DNA from: Mangrovimonas sp. YM274
GTDB lineage: Bacteria; Bacteroidota; Bacteroidia; Flavobacteriales; Flavobacteriaceae
Direction: 5' to 3'
NCBI RefSeq assembly: GCF_030908385.1
Contig: NZ_CP133091.1
Span: 2,723,501-2,787,500, forward strand
Length of the DNA stretch: 64,000 nt
This document shows, piece by piece, positions 60,114 through 64,000 of this stretch; within the stretch, counting starts at the first letter, position 1; each line of letters starts with the position of its first letter. The position numbers and the translations under genes are program-made. The notes beneath the pieces were generated by a model. The model had not been told where the DNA came from and ran no database searches. It saw nothing but the letters and a program-made list of their open reading frames with translations.

Positions 60114-61319
60114 ATGAAAACAAACACCTTACTTGAAATCGCAGAGAATTTTGGGAGCCCAGTTTATGTTTATGATGCCGAAAAAATTGCTTCCCAGTAT
60201 AAACGTTTAACATCCGCGTTTAGTAAGGTAAAACAGCTGAAAATCAACTACGCAGCCAAAGCACTTTCCAACATCTCCGTTTTAAAATTGCTGAACAGCC
60301 TAGGCTCTGGATTGGATACGGTTTCCATTCAAGAAGTACGATTAGGCTTAGCTGCTGGATTTACTCCAGAGCGTATCATTTTCACACCAAACGGTGTATC
60401 CTTGGAAGAAATTGAGGAAGCTGCTAAATTGGGAGTACAAATCAATATTGACAACCTTTCAATTTTGGAGCAGTTTGGGACCATTCACCCAAAGACGCCA
60501 GTTTGTATCAGAATCAATCCTCACGTTATGGCCGGTGGAAATACCAACATTTCCGTAGGACATATTGATAGTAAATTCGGAATTTCAATTCATCAAATTC
60601 CACACATCCTACGTATTGTTGAAAATACCCAAATGACCATTAACGGTATCCACATGCACACAGGAAGTGATATTTTGGACATTGATGTGTTCCTTTATGC
60701 AAGTGAAATACTATTTGATACCGCTAAGCATTTTAAAAACTTGGATTTCCTTGATTTTGGATCAGGATTTAAGGTTCCTTATAAAGAAGGAGACATTGAA
60801 ACCAATATTGAAGAATTTGGAAAAAAATTGACCAAGCGCTTTACTGAATTCTGTAAAGACTACGGCAAAGAGCTAACCTTGGCCTTCGAACCAGGGAAGT
60901 TTTTGGTGAGCGAATCTGGATTTTTCCTAACCAAAGTAAATGCTATCAAACAAACTACCTCAACAGTGTTTGCACAAGTAGATACAGGATTTAATCACCT
61001 AATCCGTCCTATGCTTTATGGAGCACAGCACGAAATCATCAACCTTTCCAACCCAAAAGGAAAAGAACGTTTTTATTCGGTAGTTGGTTATATATGCGAA
61101 ACGGACACTTTTGCCAACAACAGACGTATCAATGAAATTACAGAAGGTGATATCTTGGCATTTAAAAATGCAGGAGCTTACTGTTATTCCATGGCTTCCA
61201 ACTACAATTCGCGTTTTCGTCCAGCCGAAGTACTTTGGTACAAAGGAGCAGCCCATTTAATTAGAAAAAGGGAAACCTTTGAAGACATTATCAAAAATCA
61301 AATCGAGATTGAGCTATAA
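60114..61319 (+). CDS. lysA: Diaminopimelate decarboxylase
   Basis: Last enzyme of lysine biosynthesis: meso-diaminopimelate to lysine and CO2, PLP-dependent, 401 residues. The cofactor Lys is Lys49 in INYAAKALSN; further motifs are GSGLDTVSIQEV, ICIRINPHVMAGGNTNIS-type substrate strand, GIHMHTGSDI, LDFGSGFKVPY, FEPGKFLV, VCETDTFA-like YICETDTFANN and NAGAYCYSMASNYN. dapD, earlier in the same pathway, lies 31 kb away. Own promoter and a strong terminator indicate a single-gene transcript. Confidence 0.95.
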   Translation: MKTNTLLEIAENFGSPVYVYDAEKIASQYKRLTSAFSKVKQLKINYAAKALSNISVLKLLNSLGSGLDTVSIQEVRLGLAAGFTPERIIFTPNGVSLEEIEEAAKLGVQINIDNLSILEQFGTIHPKTPVCIRINPHVMAGGNTNISVGHIDSKFGISIHQIPHILRIVENTQMTINGIHMHTGSDILDIDVFLYASEILFDTAKHFKNLDFLDFGSGFKVPYKEGDIETNIEEFGKKLTKRFTEFCKDYGKELTLAFEPGKFLVSESGFFLTKVNAIKQTTSTVFAQVDTGFNHLIRPMLYGAQHEIINLSNPKGKERFYSVVGYICETDTFANNRRINEITEGDILAFKNAGAYCYSMASNYNSRFRPAEVLWYKGAAHLIRKRETFEDIIKNQIEIEL

Positions 61320-61323
61320 AAAC

Positions 61324-61357
61324 AAAAAGCGCTAATTAACAAATTAGCGCTTTTTTT
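61324..61357 (+). terminator. Rho-independent terminator after lysA
   Basis: AGCGCTAATT (61328-61337) and AATTAGCGCT (61342-61351) pair exactly around AACA, extended by an A-run before and T-run after the stem, starting five bases after the lysA stop. Confidence 0.9.
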
Positions 61358-61420
61358 ATATATTTATTGAACTCAAACTCATCTTATTGAGGTTAGTTTT
61401 TGCTTTTTTAAACCATTTAT

Positions 61421-62506
61421 ATGACGCACAAGTTTACTATCAATAAGAACATCCACGAGGCTGAGACCTTACCCGCATATTTTTACAGAAGTCAAGACGT
61501 TTTTGACAACATCAAAGAAGCCATCTTTTTAAGGTCCTGGCATTGGGTTGGAGATACTCAGTTAGTTCCATTTGCCCAAACAGTGCATCCGTTATTCTTA
61601 TTGGACAATTACCTTTCGGAACCTTTGGTATTAGTCAAAGCTTCCGATCAAAGTATAAAATGCTTTAGTAATGTATGTACGCATCGTGGCAATATTGTGG
61701 TTTTAAATCCAGGCAAGCAAAAAACCTTGCAATGCATGTACCACGGAAGAAGATTTCATCTTGATGGGACTTTTAAATCTATGCCCGAATTTGATACTGC
61801 TGAAAACTTCCCAAGGCCTTGCGATAACCTTCATGAGTTTCCTACGGCTATTTTAGATCCTTTCATTTTTGTTAGTCTCAATCCATTGTTTGACTTCAAT
61901 TCTGTTTTGAATGTAATGAAAGAACGTATTGGATTTTTGCCCCTACACCAATTCAATCACAGGAGCGACCTCAGTAAAGACTATTTGGTCAACTGCCATT
62001 GGGCCTTATACTGTGACAATTATTTAGAAGGCTTTCATATTCCTTTTGTGCACGACGATTTAAACAGTGTTTTGGACTATGGAGATTACACCACAGTTTT
62101 ATATGACCACTGCAACCTCCAAATTGGATATACCAATGAAGGCGAAGAAGTATTTGACCTGCCTAAAAATCATATAGATTACGGCAAACAGGTGGCTGCC
62201 TATTACTATTGGATATTCCCAAACATGATGTTTAATTTTTATCCATGGGGTCTATCTATCAATATTGTAAAACCATTAGGCATCCATAAAACCAAAGTGT
62301 CTTTTATCACATATGTATACGACGAAACTAAATTGGATAAAGGTGCAGGTGCACTTTTGGACAAAGTAGAACGAGAAGATGAATTTGTTGTTGAACTCGT
62401 CAATAAAGGTATGCAGTCCAGATTTTATAATACAGGAAGGTTTTCTCCGACAAGAGAACAAGGTGTGCACCACTTCCATTCTTTACTATCAAAATATCTA
62501 AATTAA
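61421..62506 (+). CDS. Rieske non-heme iron oxygenase, alpha subunit type
   Basis: Oxygenase of 361 residues. The Rieske [2Fe-2S] ligands are Cys86 and His88 (CTHRG), and Cys105 and His108 (CMYHG). The mononuclear iron site is YLEGFHIPFVH, with His206, His211 and Glu203 at the position where many ring-hydroxylating dioxygenases have Asp; a late Asp completes the set. Glu here and the C-terminal FSPTREQGVHHFHSLL suggest the choline/carnitine/betaine-type monooxygenases rather than aromatic dioxygenases. No ferredoxin reductase is adjacent; the AI-2E-type permease follows by 11 bases. Substrate unproven. Confidence 0.87.
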   Translation: MTHKFTINKNIHEAETLPAYFYRSQDVFDNIKEAIFLRSWHWVGDTQLVPFAQTVHPLFLLDNYLSEPLVLVKASDQSIKCFSNVCTHRGNIVVLNPGKQKTLQCMYHGRRFHLDGTFKSMPEFDTAENFPRPCDNLHEFPTAILDPFIFVSLNPLFDFNSVLNVMKERIGFLPLHQFNHRSDLSKDYLVNCHWALYCDNYLEGFHIPFVHDDLNSVLDYGDYTTVLYDHCNLQIGYTNEGEEVFDLPKNHIDYGKQVAAYYYWIFPNMMFNFYPWGLSINIVKPLGIHKTKVSFITYVYDETKLDKGAGALLDKVEREDEFVVELVNKGMQSRFYNTGRFSPTREQGVHHFHSLLSKYLN

Positions 62507-62517
62507 TCCACAGCAAT

Positions 62518-63573
62518 ATGAAACAAATAGCGCCATCAGTAATCCGACAGGTCTTTCTTCTTATTTTAATTTCCTTTATAGCCTATCTCATTTGTTTGGA
62601 GCTGCTTCCTTACCTAACAGGTGTTTTGGGAGCTATCACCATTTATTTTCTTTTCCAAAAATGGATGACCTATTTGGTAAAAGTTAAACGTTGGGGGGTT
62701 AATGCGGCTGCAATTTTTCTAATGTTCCTTTCGTTTCTTATTATTCTATTACCCGTGGGAGGAATTATATGGATGCTTGGCAATAAAATTGGGCATGCTG
62801 TGGACAACAGTACTGAAGTTATCAATGCTTTCAAGGAGCAATTTGGTAAAGTTGAACAATATGTTGGATTCGATATCAACTCCCAAATTGACACTTCAAA
62901 AATTACGGGTTGGCTTTCCGAGAATCTACAGGCTTTTGCTGGAGGCACTTTTAATGCCGTTATTGCTGTTGGGCTGATGTACTTTATGCTCTATTATATG
63001 CTCACCAACCGCAGAGAGTTAGGCACCTCTATGAATAAATATGTTCCAATGAATAAGGAGGGTTTGGTTGAAGTTGGCAAGGAAATCAAAGCCATGGTTA
63101 GATCCAATGCCCTAGGAATTCCTTTAGTTGCCATAGCGCAGGGGATTGTAGCACTAATAGGTTTTCTCATTTTTGGTGTGGAATCACCATTTTTTTGGTT
63201 TGTCATTACCATTATAGGTTCCATGATTCCTTTTGTGGGGACCTTGGTAGGAATCTTACCTGTATTCCTAATAACCTTATCAGCAGGCCATACGGTTCAA
63301 GCTTGGGGAGTTCTTATTTATGGCTTTGTGGTTGTAGGATCTACCGATAACATTATCCGTCTTTTTATATTAAAGAAATTGGATAACGTACACCCTTTGA
63401 TAACCTTAGTTGGAGTTATCGTAGGAGTTCCTTTGTTTGGCTTTATTGGCTTAATTTTTGGGCCTTTGCTCATAAGTTTATTCCTAATTCTAATCAAAAC
63501 TTATAAAGCCCAATATGGTGCTAAAGAGCCTCTAGAATGGCATCCTTTACCCAAAGATGAAAATAAATTATAA
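62518..63573 (+). CDS. AI-2E family transporter (PF01594)
   Basis: Polytopic membrane protein of 351 residues with about eight helices. The family features are the hydrophobic N-terminus with EL-rich loop, the large periplasmic-type segment (about 95-150), AVGLMYFMLYYMLTNRRELG and the C-terminal VIVGVPLFGFIGLIFGPLLISL. Members have been proposed as exporters of quorum signals, and others as sodium/proton antiporters; the name should not be taken as proof of autoinducer-2 transport. It begins 11 bases after the Rieske gene, so both are likely cotranscribed. Confidence 0.88.
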   Translation: MKQIAPSVIRQVFLLILISFIAYLICLELLPYLTGVLGAITIYFLFQKWMTYLVKVKRWGVNAAAIFLMFLSFLIILLPVGGIIWMLGNKIGHAVDNSTEVINAFKEQFGKVEQYVGFDINSQIDTSKITGWLSENLQAFAGGTFNAVIAVGLMYFMLYYMLTNRRELGTSMNKYVPMNKEGLVEVGKEIKAMVRSNALGIPLVAIAQGIVALIGFLIFGVESPFFWFVITIIGSMIPFVGTLVGILPVFLITLSAGHTVQAWGVLIYGFVVVGSTDNIIRLFILKKLDNVHPLITLVGVIVGVPLFGFIGLIFGPLLISLFLILIKTYKAQYGAKEPLEWHPLPKDENKL

Positions 63574-64000
63574 GCCTATTTCTTTCGGTTATTAAAAACA
63601 AATCAAACAAAACTCGAAGTATGTTGTAATTTTTCTTACCTTTAAAACACCCTAAAGTCTTTTAAATAGTTAAATAAGGCTTGTATGACTAAACGACTAA
63701 CACTTTTGTTTGCTCCCCAGGGAGCAACAACTTCTTTCTTCTACCAGCTTAGTATATCAAAAAGGCTGCTTGATTTAAAACTGCATGTGTTTTCGATACC
63801 CGCCTTCTCATTATTAGCAACATTTAAGGGCTCCCCTTCCCTTTCTGATTTCCCCTGTCTTTTAAAACATATACCCCTTAATCTTATTCGACAAAATTAG
63901 GCTTAGAAACTTTTGCCTTAGATAACCTATAGCTCCAGCTACCCTGTTTTCAGTGCACGACAATACGTACGCTTGTTATGTAATGCTATTAATCTAAATA
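63574..64000. other. Region without a supported gene at the right edge
   Basis: This stretch holds no gene I can support. A 71-codon frame at 63685-63900 has no recognisable domain, no nearby consensus promoter and irregular composition. A near-consensus -7 (TACCTTTA) is at about 63639-63646. No tRNA, hairpin terminator or repeat was seen. Confidence 0.5.

Noticed and set aside
62518-63573. Proof of autoinducer-2 export
   Set aside because: The family name is historical; members include ion antiporters and no luxS is in the window.
63685-63900. A 71-codon frame near the right edge
   Set aside because: No domain, no signal peptide of normal form, no exact -7 box close by and unusual Ser/Leu/Phe-rich content; more likely chance.
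1-64000. tRNA or rRNA genes
   Set aside because: I found no T-loop GTTCGA-type signature in cloverleaf context and no rRNA-like conserved stretches in the gaps; a covariance-model scan would be decisive.

Overview
The window looks like the chromosome of a member of the Bacteroidota, most probably the Flavobacteriaceae. Five secreted proteins carry type IX secretion (T9SS) C-terminal sorting domains. Flavobacterial families are present throughout (DUF5606, DUF349, OstA-like, choice-of-anchor L). The sequence is AT-rich. Eighteen upstream regions carry the Bacteroidota -7 promoter element TAnnTTTG. I saw no rRNA, tRNA, CRISPR array, phage or insertion sequence, so this is mostly core genome with two accessory-looking blocks.

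Layout. 1-6.3 kb: the tail of a DUF3810 protein, a T9SS type A protein, a SpoU-type RNA methyltransferase, an M48 membrane protease and a BCCT betaine/choline transporter. 6.5-12.2 kb: a TPM-domain lipoprotein, a heme lipoprotein and an octaheme-TPR lipoprotein facing each other, an SDR oxidoreductase and a DUF4386 membrane protein. 12.3-26 kb: a housekeeping run of RelA/SpoT, Fur-like, purA, OstA-like, class III aminotransferase, TPR protein, two DUF368 lipid-carrier translocase homologues, aroE and a DUF349 protein. 26.1-28.7 kb: mazG, DUF5606, def and ruvX on the minus strand.

28.8-35 kb: dapD, followed by a cell-surface glycan cluster. It holds a TupA-like ATP-grasp protein, a Stealth phosphotransferase, a TagB/TagF-like protein, two family 2 glycosyltransferases and a Kdo/WaaP-type kinase. 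Two of these enzymes belong to families that make phosphodiester-linked glycans, which is notable for a Gram-negative. 35-41.6 kb: TsaC/Sua5-like, CCA-adding enzyme, heme A synthase, a pRiA4b ORF-3-like protein, an unrecognised protein with a kinase-like residue pattern, and a two-gene ABC exporter.

41.6-54.3 kb: four consecutive T9SS type B (gliding-motility-type C-terminal domain) proteins. They share a module of about 95 residues that opens with a Cys-Asp, often DxDxDG-like, motif; copy numbers are 4, 4, 1 and 11. 54.4-64 kb: uvrB, a TerB-like protein, an esterase, a half-length DUF1456 protein, a small secreted protein, sucC, lysA, a Rieske oxygenase with a Glu at the iron-bridging position, and an AI-2E-type permease.

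The observations most worth follow-up are the unrecognised kinase-like protein at 38706-39767, the phosphoglycan-type cluster, the T9SS repeat array, a set of predicted leaderless mRNAs (uvrB, ruvX and others), and a perfect 16-bp terminator whose loop is exactly the stop codon of the upstream gene.
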